From: SIG452 sp045631485
Lineage (GTDB): Bacteria; Bacillota; Clostridia; UMGS1840
NCBI GenBank assembly: GCA_045631485.1
Contig: JAZQUU010000025.1
Coordinates: 1-19,090 of the forward strand
DNA: 19,090 nucleotides
Direction: 5' to 3'
Shown: positions 7,042 through 15,191 of the stretch, piece after piece
Numbering within the stretch: the first letter of the stretch is position 1
Layout: each line of letters starts with the position of its first letter
Notes under the pieces: generated by a model
Told to the model about the DNA's origin: nothing
What the model saw: only the letters and a program-made list of their open reading frames with translations
Databases searched by the model: none
Made by a program: the position numbers and the translations under genes

Positions 7042-7593
7042 TCAGTTCTCCTTTTGGGATTCTCTTAAATATCTCTCCAACTTCATAATGGCAACCACGG
7101 TTTTGGCGTCCTTGATTTCGTTTCGATCTACCAAATCAAGCAATTCCTCCAAAGTGAAATATTCCACATTTAAAAATTCATCATCATCTAAATGTTGTTC
7201 CCCTTTGGTTAAGCCTTTTGCATAATAGATATGTAAAGCCTCGGTTAAAAAACCAACGGAGGGATAAAGCGCACCGAAATACACATATTCCTCTGCCGAA
7301 AAACCTGTTTCCTCTAAAAATTCCCGTTTTCCGCATTCAAAGGGGTCTTCCCCGTAGTTCAGTTTTCCTGCAGGCACCTCCAGAAGCACTCGCCCAAAAG
7401 GCACACGGAACTGACGAACCATAGGAATTTTGCCGTCATCGGTGACACCAATCACACAAACACCGCCGGGATGCTCCACAATTTCTCGGGTTGCTAAAGT
7501 ACCGTTTTCCAGTTCCACGGTGTCCACTCTTAAGTTAATGACTCTGCCTTCAAAATGGCGTTTGCTATCTACGGTTTTTTCGGTTAATTTCAT
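7042..7593 (-). CDS. Nudix hydrolase, ADP-ribose pyrophosphatase type
   Basis: The 183-residue protein carries a complete Nudix box at residues 76-98: G, five residues, E, seven residues, REFLEETGF. The E93-E94 pair of REFLEE binds the metal. The N-terminal beta sheet, with VPAGKL before the box and GALYPSVGF after it, matches ADP-ribose pyrophosphatases of the NudF/YqkG group, which split ADP-ribose into AMP and ribose 5-phosphate. The exact substrate cannot be proved from sequence. The start at 7593 lies one base after the prmC stop, with AAAAAGGAG upstream inside prmC. The spacing implies translational coupling in the prmC-Nudix-hisF series. Confidence 0.93.
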   Translation of the reverse strand: MKLTEKTVDSKRHFEGRVINLRVDTVELENGTLATREIVEHPGGVCVIGVTDDGKIPMVRQFRVPFGRVLLEVPAGKLNYGEDPFECGKREFLEETGFSAEEYVYFGALYPSVGFLTEALHIYYAKGLTKGEQHLDDDEFLNVEYFTLEELLDLVDRNEIKDAKTVVAIMKLERYLRESQKEN

Positions 7594-7594
7594 A

Positions 7595-8419
7595 TCAGAA
7601 AACTCCTTTTTTCACCAAAACTACCCGTTCCACACCGAAATAATCGGAAATGATTTCGGGTTTCCCTAACGATTTTAAAATATCTGCCACCAAAAGATGC
7701 TGATTGATGCCGATTTCCACGGCAAGAATTCCTCCATCAGTGAGGAATTTCTCTGCCAAAAAAGCCAGACGGTGATAAAAAACGAGGCCGTCTCCCCCGT
7801 CGGTCAATGCCATTTCGGGTTCATAATCCACCACATCGGTCATCAGATACTGCATATCAAAAACGGGGATATAAGGCGGATTGGACACAATCACATCATA
7901 TTTTTTTGGTAATTCTTCTTTTAGAATATCCTTTTGATAAACAGACACATCGGCACCCAACGCTTCGGCATTTTCTTTGGAAATGGCGATTGCCTCGGGA
8001 GATAATTCATATAAATCCACGGGACATCCCGATTCCAACGCCAAAGTAATTCCGATACAGCCGGAACCCGAACACAAATCCGCAATCTGCACGGCATCTT
8101 TCGGCAGACGTTCCAACACGGCGGATACCAGATTTTCGGTTTCGGGACGGGGAATCAGAACACCCTCCCGAACGTGAAAATTACGGGAAAAAAATTCCTT
8201 TTTCCCCGTAATATAGGAAAGAGGCTTTCCCTCTTTTCTCTCTTTTACCAATCGGAAATACTCTTCCCCGATATCATCGGCAGAATCACCGAGATACAAC
8301 GGAAGCTTTCCGAAATCAATCTTTAATAAAAATTCCAAAATGGCACGGGCATCTGTTTTGGGGGATTCGCATTCCCCAAGCATTGCGATGCCCTGCTCAT
8401 ACAATTCCTTAATCGTCAT
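7595..8419 (-). CDS. prmC: Peptide chain release factor N5-glutamine methyltransferase PrmC
   Basis: The protein has 274 residues. PrmC methylates the glutamine of the GGQ motif in release factors RF1 and RF2 using S-adenosylmethionine, which speeds peptide release. An N-terminal helical release-factor-binding domain (about 1-85) leads to RPETE at 91-95. The SAM-binding motif DLCSGSGCIG is at 114-123 and the catalytic NPPY at 180-183. The start at 8419 lies 4 bases after the DUF1385 stop, with only a weak GTAAGG site, which suggests coupling. DUF1385 and prmC are neighbours in many Clostridia. Confidence 0.96.
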   Translation of the reverse strand: MTIKELYEQGIAMLGECESPKTDARAILEFLLKIDFGKLPLYLGDSADDIGEEYFRLVKERKEGKPLSYITGKKEFFSRNFHVREGVLIPRPETENLVSAVLERLPKDAVQIADLCSGSGCIGITLALESGCPVDLYELSPEAIAISKENAEALGADVSVYQKDILKEELPKKYDVIVSNPPYIPVFDMQYLMTDVVDYEPEMALTDGGDGLVFYHRLAFLAEKFLTDGGILAVEIGINQHLLVADILKSLGKPEIISDYFGVERVVLVKKGVF

Positions 8420-8423
8420 AGCC

Positions 8424-9377
8424 TTACCAGTTGGTGGATTCGGAAGAATCTTCGGGAAGCACCGCTTTTAATGCCGCAATGGCAATTTCAATCATGGAAT
8501 CGTCGGGTTCTTTGGTGGTAAAATGTTGGAGCCAAACGCCCGGTTTGGAAAGCATTTTGGTAAACCAGTTGGAGCATCTTCCCGCATATTTAATCAATTC
8601 GTAGGAAATCCCCGCAACCACGGGCAGAAGTGCAATTCTCCATAAAATTTTGCCCCACAATCCCGATGCAGGCACAAAGAAGAACACGATAACCGACACA
8701 ATCATTACCAACACCAAAAAACTGGTTCCGCAACGGGGATGGAAACGGGTATGTTTTTTCACGTTTTCCACGGTTAATTCATCGCCGTATTCATAAGCAA
8801 AAATGGTTTTATGCTCCGCACCGTGATACTGGAATACCCGATGCACATCCTTCATTTTGGAGATAAGAAGCATATAACACACAAAGAGCACCATACGGAT
8901 GGCACCTTCAATCAGCACAGACAAGCTTTCGTGCACATTAGCACCAAATAAAGAGCCAACCCATTCCACCGTAAGCTTGGGAAGCACCATAAACAATCCC
9001 ACGCCAAGCACCAGGGAAAACAACACGGAAATATACATTAAAATATCAAAAAGCTTGTCTCCGAATTTGTCCATTACCCATTGCTCAAACTTGGAAAGCT
9101 GCTCGGTGTCATCCTCCAAATCGCATTCCTTGGCGGAAAACATCAGGCATTTCACTCCCGTGAACAAGGATTCAAAAAATGCCAGAAATCCTCTTAAAAT
9201 CGGAATTTTATTCAATTTATACTTGCGGATGAAAGACTTATCTTCCTGCTTGTCCACCAAAATACTGCCATCGGATTTGCGGATTGCAGTTGCCATACAA
9301 CCGGGACCCTTCATCATAATCCCTTCAATTACCGCCTGACCGCCGATAGAGGTGGGGGTACATTTTTTCTGTTCCAT
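8424..9377 (-). CDS. DUF1385 integral membrane protein (YqhQ-like)
   Basis: The protein has 317 residues from the ATG at 9377, which has GAAAGGA about 8 bases upstream. A longer in-frame ATG at 9425 has no ribosome site and is probably not used. The family signatures are all present: IGGQAVIEGIMMKGP (11-25), YHGAEHKTIF (184-193) and HPRCGTSFL (213-221). Hydrophobic segments lie at about 110-133, 153-174, 219-238 and 246-262. The biochemical role of the family is unknown; the invariant His and Cys residues could bind a metal (inference). It is the first gene of the operon with prmC, Nudix and hisF. Confidence 0.92.
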   Translation of the reverse strand: MEQKKCTPTSIGGQAVIEGIMMKGPGCMATAIRKSDGSILVDKQEDKSFIRKYKLNKIPILRGFLAFFESLFTGVKCLMFSAKECDLEDDTEQLSKFEQWVMDKFGDKLFDILMYISVLFSLVLGVGLFMVLPKLTVEWVGSLFGANVHESLSVLIEGAIRMVLFVCYMLLISKMKDVHRVFQYHGAEHKTIFAYEYGDELTVENVKKHTRFHPRCGTSFLVLVMIVSVIVFFFVPASGLWGKILWRIALLPVVAGISYELIKYAGRCSNWFTKMLSKPGVWLQHFTTKEPDDSMIEIAIAALKAVLPEDSSESTNW

Positions 9378-9423
9378 ATTAAAATCCTTTCTGTCATGAG
9401 AAAACAAAAATTCTGAAAATTCC

Positions 9424-9467
9424 AAAAAAATTGGTATTGGCAGGGCACACTCCTACCAATACCAATT
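9424..9467 (-). terminator. Intrinsic terminator after the SdpI-like gene
   Basis: Arms 9429-9440 and 9456-9467 (ATTGGTATTGG and its complement) form a 12-bp stem. On the minus strand it is followed by a run of seven T (9424-9430). It ends the transcript of the gene at 9512-10135. It overlaps the -10 box of the next operon's promoter. Confidence 0.85.
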
Positions 9468-9493
9468 ATACAGTATCTTTGTGAAAAAATCAA
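9465..9493 (-). promoter_or_regulatory. Promoter of the DUF1385-prmC-Nudix-hisF operon
   Basis: On the minus strand TTGATT (9488-9493) and TATAAT (9465-9470) have a 17-base spacer. The expected transcription start, near 9458, falls inside the upstream gene's terminator hairpin. The leader to the ATG at 9377 is about 80 bases. Confidence 0.8.
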
Positions 9494-9511
9494 GAATTTC
9501 TTGGGATTTTC

Positions 9512-10135
9512 TCATTCGTTTTTATATTTTCCCGCCATAATCAGCGTGTAGGCCACGGAGATGACACCATAGAGAATCACAAGTCCAAGCCAAACCGCAG
9601 ACACTGTTGCGGGAAGCAAAATGGTTAATAATCCCAAAATACCTAATATCACCATACCGAAGCCGGTAAAACAGTTGATTTTTTGGGCAACTTCCGGTTT
9701 AAAATTGTAATGCTTCACATAGGTTAACCGAGGCAGATAACTACCCAGCACCACAAACAAAATCCCCACGATGCCCACTGCCACTCTGCGCATATCGATT
9801 GCCCAACCCATACTGTAACCAATGGTGACAACATACAATACCAACGTAATCACGGGAATTATCCATTTAGACAGCAGTTCCATTGTTTTGTCGCCTGAAT
9901 ACCGTTGCACACCAAAATCAGTCATCAAGCAGGTAAACACCTGAAATGCCATCATCATCAAAGGTAATCCGAACACTGCAAAAGCTTTTGTTGTATAATT
10001 ATCGGGTTGATTATTGATATCAAAATGAATGGCAATTTGATTGGGCAATTGGTTCCATACGCTTAGTCCGAACAAAATGGGCAACAAAATAATCGCACAG
10101 GTAAGAAGCAGAACCTTCCATTTGATTGTTTTCAT
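9512..10135 (-). CDS. SdpI/DUF1648-family membrane protein
   Basis: The protein has 207 residues from the ATG at 10135, chosen because AAGGAGGG (10144-10151) lies 8 bases upstream; an ATG at 10177 has none. Six hydrophobic segments are seen at about 8-26, 52-72, 92-108, 116-133, 155-173 and 180-200. After the first comes a DUF1648 signature, LPNQIAIHFDINNQPDNYTTK (30-50). In Bacillus, SdpI is the immunity protein against the SdpC toxin and also holds the repressor SdpR at the membrane. The RTPWTL motif typical of SdpI is not present after LPRL (134-137), and no sdpC or sdpR lies nearby. Family membership is good; an immunity role is not shown. It is monocistronic. Confidence 0.85.
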   Translation of the reverse strand: MKTIKWKVLLLTCAIILLPILFGLSVWNQLPNQIAIHFDINNQPDNYTTKAFAVFGLPLMMMAFQVFTCLMTDFGVQRYSGDKTMELLSKWIIPVITLVLYVVTIGYSMGWAIDMRRVAVGIVGILFVVLGSYLPRLTYVKHYNFKPEVAQKINCFTGFGMVILGILGLLTILLPATVSAVWLGLVILYGVISVAYTLIMAGKYKNE

Positions 10136-10168
10136 CGTGATCACCCTCCTTGTTTTGTATCTGAATCC

Positions 10169-10197
10169 ATCATACACCTTTTTTTAAGATTCGTCAA
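10169..10197 (-). promoter_or_regulatory. Promoter of the SdpI-like gene
   Basis: On the minus strand TTGACG (10192-10197) and TATGAT (10169-10174) have a 17-base spacer, one mismatch in each hexamer. They lie about 35-60 bases upstream of the start. Confidence 0.8.
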
Positions 10198-10238
10198 CCA
10201 CTATTTCAATATTTCTCCCCATAGGAAAAAATTCTCAT

Positions 10239-10265
10239 AAAAAAGAGACGGAAAAATCCGTCTCT
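10239..10265 (-). terminator. Intrinsic terminator of the heat-shock operon
   Basis: GAGACGGA (10245-10252) pairs with TCCGTCTC (10257-10264) around an AAAA loop, with one further A-T pair. On the minus strand it is followed by six T (10239-10244). The dnaJ stop is 4 bases upstream of the structure. Confidence 0.9.
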
Positions 10266-10268
10266 CTT

Positions 10269-11411
10269 TTATGAAAACATATCTTTTAGGGTATCTAAGA
10301 AGGATTTTTTCTTGGAATGACTGTTTTCCTCACAGGTTTTTTCGAATTCCTTGAGCAAATCTTTCTGTTTTTGCGAAAGCTTTTTGGGAACTTCCAATTT
10401 GGCAATCACATACTGATTGCCGCGGCCTGTTCCGCGAAGATAGGGAATCCCTTTGCCCTTTAACACAAATTTTGCTTCCGGCTGAGTTCCTTCGGGAACG
10501 GTGAGCTCAATTTTGCCGTCAACAGTAGGAACCACAAGCTTTGCACCCAAAGCCGCTTCGGTAAAGGTGATGGGCAATTCCACATACACATCAAAGCCTT
10601 CTCTATGGAAAATTTTATCGGGTTGCACACGGATTTCCAAATATAAATCCCCGTTGGGACCGCCCCGTTGACCCGGTTCCCCCTCGCCGCGAACGGTTAA
10701 GGTCTGCCCGTCATCAATTCCCTTGGGGATATTGATTTCCAGGGTTTTGGTTTTTCTCACATTGCCGCTTCCGCCGCAGTTTGTGCATTTTTCTTTAATA
10801 ATCTGACCGCTTCCGCCACACTGAGAACAAGGGGATGAAGTCTGCATATTGCCAAAGGGTGTCCGTTGGATTCTGCGAACCTCACCGCTTCCGTGACAGG
10901 TGGGACAAGTTTCGGGCTGAGTGCCTTTTTTTGCACCGCTTCCGTTACATTCGGGGCAGGTATCCTGCTTGGTGATGGTGATTTCCTTACGAACACCAAA
11001 GCAAGCCTCCATAAAGGTGATGGTGATGCTCTTCTGAAGGTCTCTTCCTTTTCTGGGACCGTTTCTCCGAGCGTTTCCTCCGCCGCCAAATCCACCGAAG
11101 CCACCGCCGAAAAAGCTGTCGAAAATATCGGAAAAGCCTCCAAAATCGCTGTATGCACCGTAACCCGCACCTGCGCCGCCGTTTTCAAATGCCGCATGGC
11201 CAAACTGGTCATACTGTTGGCGTTTCTGAGCATCGGAAAGCACTTCATAAGCTTCGTTTGCTTCCTTAAATTTGGCTTCTGCCTCTTTATTATCGGGGTT
11301 TAAGTCGGGATGATACTTTTTGGCAACCTGGCGGTATGCTTTTTTCAAGTCCGCCTCGCTTGCATCCTTTGAAACACCCAGCACTTCATAATAATCTCGT
11401 TTCTGTGCCAT
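10269..11411 (-). CDS. dnaJ: Chaperone DnaJ (Hsp40)
   Basis: The protein has 380 residues from the ATG at 11411, with GGAGAG just upstream; the ATG at 11423 lies at the edge of that site and is less likely. DnaJ binds unfolded proteins and stimulates the DnaK ATPase. The J domain is at 1-70 with HPD at 34-36. A Gly/Phe-rich linker is at about 78-115. Four zinc-binding repeats, CPECNGSG, CPTCHGSG, CSQCGGSG and CTNCGGSG, are at 152-159, 169-176, 195-202 and 209-216. The C-terminal substrate-binding and dimer domains follow. It is a complete type I DnaJ and the last gene of the operon. Confidence 0.97.
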   Translation of the reverse strand: MAQKRDYYEVLGVSKDASEADLKKAYRQVAKKYHPDLNPDNKEAEAKFKEANEAYEVLSDAQKRQQYDQFGHAAFENGGAGAGYGAYSDFGGFSDIFDSFFGGGFGGFGGGGNARRNGPRKGRDLQKSITITFMEACFGVRKEITITKQDTCPECNGSGAKKGTQPETCPTCHGSGEVRRIQRTPFGNMQTSSPCSQCGGSGQIIKEKCTNCGGSGNVRKTKTLEINIPKGIDDGQTLTVRGEGEPGQRGGPNGDLYLEIRVQPDKIFHREGFDVYVELPITFTEAALGAKLVVPTVDGKIELTVPEGTQPEAKFVLKGKGIPYLRGTGRGNQYVIAKLEVPKKLSQKQKDLLKEFEKTCEENSHSKKKSFLDTLKDMFS

Positions 11412-11431
11412 ACTTCTCTCCATTTACGCAA

Positions 11432-11465
11432 GATATTTCCGACAGATTGCTCTGCCGGAAATATC
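11432..11465 (-). promoter_or_regulatory. Intercistronic hairpin between dnaK and dnaJ
   Basis: Arms 11432-11445 and 11452-11465 (GATATTTCCG-A-CAG against CTG-C-CGGAAATATC) form a 14-pair stem with a single mismatch and a 6-base loop. No T run follows on the minus strand, so it is not a normal terminator. It may partly lower or stabilise the messages on either side, as mRNA stem-loops in chaperone operons can; this role is inferred. Confidence 0.6.
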
Positions 11466-11477
11466 GTTTTGGTATTC

Positions 11478-13316
11478 TTATTTATCGTCATCCACAACGG
11501 TGTAGTCCGCTTCGTATGCACCGTCATCTGCCTGTGCACCGCCGGTTGCACCTGCACCCATATCAGCGCCGCCCATATTGGGGTCACCCTGAGGATACAG
11601 TTTGGATGCAACGGCATACATTTTCTGAGTTAAAGCTTCGGTACCTGCTTTAATCGCATCCGTATCGTCACCTTTTAAGAGTTCTTTTAATATATCAATT
11701 TCTGCCTGAATGCCGGATTTATCTTCTTCGCTTAATTTATCTCCTGCATCTGCCAGAGTTTTTTCGGTCTGATAAACCATAGCGTCTGCCTGGTTTTTCA
11801 CGTCAACCGCTTCTTTTTTCTTCTTATCTTCTGCTGCAAACTGTTCTGCTTCTTTTACAGCTTTTCCGATGTCTGCTTCGGATAAGTTGGTGGATGCGGT
11901 GATGGTGATTGCCTGTTCTGCACCGGTGCCTAAATCTTTTGCACTAACATGAACAATACCGTTGGCGTCAATATCAAAGGTTACTTCAATCTGAGGAACG
12001 CCTCTGGGAGCTGCGGGAATACCGGTCAACTGGAAGTTTCCTAAGGTTTTATTACCTGCCGCCATTTCTCTTTCACCCTGCAGAATGTGAATATCTACTG
12101 CAGTCTGACCGTCTGCCGCGGTGGAGAATACCTGGCTTTTTTTGGTGGGGATGGTGGTGTTTCTTTCGATTAACTTGGTGCAAACACCGCCTAAGGTTTC
12201 AATACCTAAAGACAGGGGAGTTACGTCTAAGAGCAGTAAGTCTTTTACGTCACCTGCCAGAACACCTGCCTGAATTGCCGCACCGATTGCAACACATTCG
12301 TCGGGGTTAATGCCTTTGAAGGGTTCTTTGCCGATGAATTTTTTCACCGCTTCCTGCACCGCAGGAATTCTGGAGGAACCGCCAACCAACAGAACTTTTG
12401 CAATGTCGGAAGGAGAAAGGCCTGCGTCTGCCATTGCTTTTCTGGTGGGTTCCATGGTAGCCTGAACCAAATCTTCGGTCAACTGATCGAATTTTGCACG
12501 GGTTAAGGTCATATCCAGATGTTTGGGGCCGGTTGCATCTGCAGTGATAAAGGGCAGATTGATGTTGGCGCTGGTCATACCGGATAATTCAATTTTTGCT
12601 TTTTCTGCAGCTTCTTTTAATCTCTGAAGAGCCATTTTGTCGGCACGCAAGTCAATTCCGTTTTCTTTCTGGAATTCGTCTGCTAAATAATTCATAACTC
12701 TGTCGTCAAAATCGTCACCGCCCAGACGGTTGTTACCGTTGGTAGCCAACACTTCAAACACGCCGTCTCCGATTTCCAAAATAGATACGTCGAAGGTACC
12801 GCCGCCCAGGTCGTAAATCATAATTTTGTGGTCGGTATCTTTATCCAAACCGTATGCCAAGGATGCTGCGGTGGGTTCGTTGATGATTCTCAATACTTCT
12901 AAGCCTGCAATTTTACCTGCATCTTTGGTTGCCTGACGCTGAGAGTCGGAGAAGTATGCAGGCACGGTGATAACTGCCTGAGAAACGGTTTCGCCCAGAT
13001 AGCTTTCTGCATCTGCTTTTAATTTCTGCAGAATCATTGCGGAAATTTCCTGAGGAGTGTAACCCTTGTCGTCAATATTTACTTTTCTGTCGGTACCCAT
13101 ATCTCTTTTGATGGAGCTGATGGTTTTGTCGGGATTGGTGATTGCCTGTCTTTTTGCAACCTGACCAACCAGTCTTTCACCGGTTTTGGTGAATGCCACC
13201 ACGGAGGGAGTGGTTCTTGCGCCTTCTGCATTGGCGATAACCACCGGTTCGCCGCCTTCCATAACTGCTACACAAGAGTTTGTTGTACCTAAGTCAATAC
13301 CAATAATTTTTGCCAT
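11478..13316 (-). CDS. dnaK: Chaperone DnaK (Hsp70)
   Basis: The protein has 612 residues from the ATG at 13316, which has AAAGGAAG (13325-13332) 8 bases upstream. The upstream in-frame ATG at 13358 adds residues absent from DnaK proteins. The N-terminal ATPase domain opens with IIGIDLGTTNS and includes the second phosphate loop DLGGGTFDVS and the adenosine motif LLVGGSSRIP. The linker DLLLLDVTPLSLGIET leads to the substrate-binding domain, followed by the helical lid and the acidic tail VVDDDK. It folds client proteins with DnaJ and GrpE. The gene has the expected place after grpE. Confidence 0.98.
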   Translation of the reverse strand: MAKIIGIDLGTTNSCVAVMEGGEPVVIANAEGARTTPSVVAFTKTGERLVGQVAKRQAITNPDKTISSIKRDMGTDRKVNIDDKGYTPQEISAMILQKLKADAESYLGETVSQAVITVPAYFSDSQRQATKDAGKIAGLEVLRIINEPTAASLAYGLDKDTDHKIMIYDLGGGTFDVSILEIGDGVFEVLATNGNNRLGGDDFDDRVMNYLADEFQKENGIDLRADKMALQRLKEAAEKAKIELSGMTSANINLPFITADATGPKHLDMTLTRAKFDQLTEDLVQATMEPTRKAMADAGLSPSDIAKVLLVGGSSRIPAVQEAVKKFIGKEPFKGINPDECVAIGAAIQAGVLAGDVKDLLLLDVTPLSLGIETLGGVCTKLIERNTTIPTKKSQVFSTAADGQTAVDIHILQGEREMAAGNKTLGNFQLTGIPAAPRGVPQIEVTFDIDANGIVHVSAKDLGTGAEQAITITASTNLSEADIGKAVKEAEQFAAEDKKKKEAVDVKNQADAMVYQTEKTLADAGDKLSEEDKSGIQAEIDILKELLKGDDTDAIKAGTEALTQKMYAVASKLYPQGDPNMGGADMGAGATGGAQADDGAYEADYTVVDDDK

Positions 13317-13393
13317 AATCAAATCTTCCTTTCTATTCTCCCATAACGGGAACATCATAGTTGTTTTAAAAAATTTATATAAAGCTATAAAAG

Positions 13394-13918
13394 CTATGCT
13401 TTTACTTTTACCATGGAGTGACGAATCACTCTGTCTCCCATGGTGTAACCCTTCTGGAGCACTTCCACCACGGTATCGGGTTCACCGTCACCATCTTCTG
13501 CCCGAAGCACCGCATTGTGAAGCTCGGGATTAAAGGGTTCGTTTAACGCCGGGATTTCCGTTACGCCTGCTTTTTCCAAAATTGCATGGAACTGTTTTAC
13601 GGTGAGCTCTATCCCTGCTTTAAAAGCGTTGCCGTCGGTGGCATCCTGGGTCAAAGCCAATTCCAGGGTATCCAAAATGGGAAGCAGCTTTCCAACTGTG
13701 TCTGCCGCCGCAAACTGATAACTCATTTCTTTTTCTTTTTGGGTACGTTTTTTGTAATTTTCAAATTCTGCCATCAAGCGAAGATTTTTATCGGTTAATT
13801 CCGCAATCTGAGCTTCCGCCTTTTCTGCGGGATTTTCTTCTTTCACAATCTCTTCGGCAGTTTCGTTAGTTTCTGCGGTTTCTTCCACCGCTTCGTTTAT
13901 CGTTTTATCTTTCTTCAT
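13394..13918 (-). CDS. grpE: Nucleotide exchange factor GrpE
   Basis: The protein has 174 residues. GrpE releases ADP from DnaK. An acidic, disordered N-terminus (about 1-30) leads to a long helix that forms the dimer coiled coil (about 35-90, with LMAEFENYKKR). The C-terminal beta domain that touches DnaK contains FNPELHNAV and GYTMGDRVIRHSMVKV. The gene starts 14 bases inside the end of hrcA, so translation is probably coupled. Confidence 0.96.
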   Translation of the reverse strand: MKKDKTINEAVEETAETNETAEEIVKEENPAEKAEAQIAELTDKNLRLMAEFENYKKRTQKEKEMSYQFAAADTVGKLLPILDTLELALTQDATDGNAFKAGIELTVKQFHAILEKAGVTEIPALNEPFNPELHNAVLRAEDGDGEPDTVVEVLQKGYTMGDRVIRHSMVKVKA

Positions 13919-14963
13919 CGGATTCTCCTTCTGTGTGTTCCAAAATCTCGCTCATCAGACGGGACATTGCTTCCAAAGTGGTAATCACCTTGCCGTAGTT
14001 CATACGTTTGGGACCGATTACCGCAATGGCGCCGTTTCTTCCGCCGTATGCCTTGTAGGTGGAAACCACCATACTTAAATCTTTATTCTTTAATATGGGG
14101 CTTTCATCGCCAATCACCACGGTGATGCCGTTTTCGTTGCCCTGTGCGGCGGTGTTGATTAAGGATGTGATCTGTTCCTTATCTTCCACCAAATCCAAAA
14201 ATCCAAGCACCTTATCCATACTGGAAAACTCGGGAGCTTTTAAGGTTTCGGATTTTCCGCTGAAGTAATACTCGCTCATTCCCGTCTGCGCCAGAGTTTC
14301 GGTCACAAACTCCAGAATGATGCCGAGCAATTCAAAATTATCATTGAATCTTCTTTTTAAGCGTTCCACCTTATCGGCGGTAATCATTTCTAGGGTGCAG
14401 CCTGATAATTCCTCATTTAAAATCTGCTTTAAATACAAAATGGAATTTTCATCAATATGAGTTAAAATGCGCACCTGCCGCTTCTTTATCATACCCGTGT
14501 TGGTCACTAAGATAAACATTAAATAATGCTCCGATGCCTTCACGATTTCAAAATGACTGATGGCACCCGGATTCATACGGGGTGCTCCCGTCACAGCGGT
14601 AAGCCCTGTGGAATCGGAAATGGTTTTTGCGGAAAAATCCAAGAAACGATTCAATTCCGACAGATTTGCTTCCATCTTCTGCTTGATAAATTCCATTTCC
14701 ATACTGGTGGCACGGATATTTTCAATCAGACTGTCCACATACAACCGATACGCCAGATTGGAAGGAATTCGTCCTGCCGATGTGTGCGGCTGAGCAAGGT
14801 AGCCCATTTCCTCCAAATCCGACATTTCATTTCGGATGGTGGCGGAGGAAAGCCCGATATCACACTTTTTGGCAATGGTACGGGAGCCAACCGGCTCCGC
14901 AGTTTCAATATAATCTTCAATCAGCGCTTTTAATATGGCAATTTTTCTGCCGTCCAGATCCAT
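13905..14963 (-). CDS. hrcA: Heat-inducible transcription repressor HrcA
   Basis: The protein has 352 residues from the ATG at 14963, chosen over 14978 because GAGGTG (14971-14976) lies 7 bases before it. HrcA represses class I heat-shock operons by binding CIRCE and depends on GroEL for activity. The winged helix is at about 1-75: RKIAILKALIEDYIETAEP, then SSATIRNEMSDLEEMGYL and PHTSAGRIPS. The central GAF-like and inserted dimerisation domains follow, with the IGPKRMNYGKVI signature near the end. It is the first gene of the operon and should repress itself through the CIRCE at 15030-15056. Confidence 0.97.
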   Translation of the reverse strand: MDLDGRKIAILKALIEDYIETAEPVGSRTIAKKCDIGLSSATIRNEMSDLEEMGYLAQPHTSAGRIPSNLAYRLYVDSLIENIRATSMEMEFIKQKMEANLSELNRFLDFSAKTISDSTGLTAVTGAPRMNPGAISHFEIVKASEHYLMFILVTNTGMIKKRQVRILTHIDENSILYLKQILNEELSGCTLEMITADKVERLKRRFNDNFELLGIILEFVTETLAQTGMSEYYFSGKSETLKAPEFSSMDKVLGFLDLVEDKEQITSLINTAAQGNENGITVVIGDESPILKNKDLSMVVSTYKAYGGRNGAIAVIGPKRMNYGKVITTLEAMSRLMSEILEHTEGESDEER

Positions 14964-15029
14964 TGATTGGCACCTCATTTCCCTTTATGCGTTGTATCAA
15001 TCATTGTGTTTTCAAGCGTTTTTATCTTG

Positions 15030-15056
15030 TTAGCACTCCATAGGCTTGAGTGCTAA
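15030..15056 (-). promoter_or_regulatory. CIRCE operator (HrcA binding site)
   Basis: TTAGCACTC (15030-15038), nine bases, then GAGTGCTAA (15048-15056) match the CIRCE consensus at every position, and the arms extend to 12 bp with flanking TTG/CAA. It lies about 8 bases downstream of the -10 box, where bound HrcA would block initiation. Confidence 0.98.
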
Positions 15057-15063
15057 CAACCAT

Positions 15064-15092
15064 AAGATAACAGATTTTATCCCGTTTGTCAA
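15064..15092 (-). promoter_or_regulatory. Sigma-A promoter of hrcA-grpE-dnaK-dnaJ
   Basis: On the minus strand TTGACA (15087-15092), 17 bases, then TATCTT (15064-15069). CIRCE follows directly. Confidence 0.92.
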
Positions 15093-15191
15093 GCCTTTTT
15101 GCAAAAAAATTTTTAAAAAACGAAAGAATCCGTGCAATCCGATTTCCTCCGACAAAATTTGCGATAGCTTCTTATATATATAAATAGAAAA

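Noticed and set aside
10757..11303. Long frames of 163 and 145 codons inside dnaJ
   Set aside because: dnaJ is intact with all its motifs in its own frame; these arise from its codon bias and lack ribosome sites.
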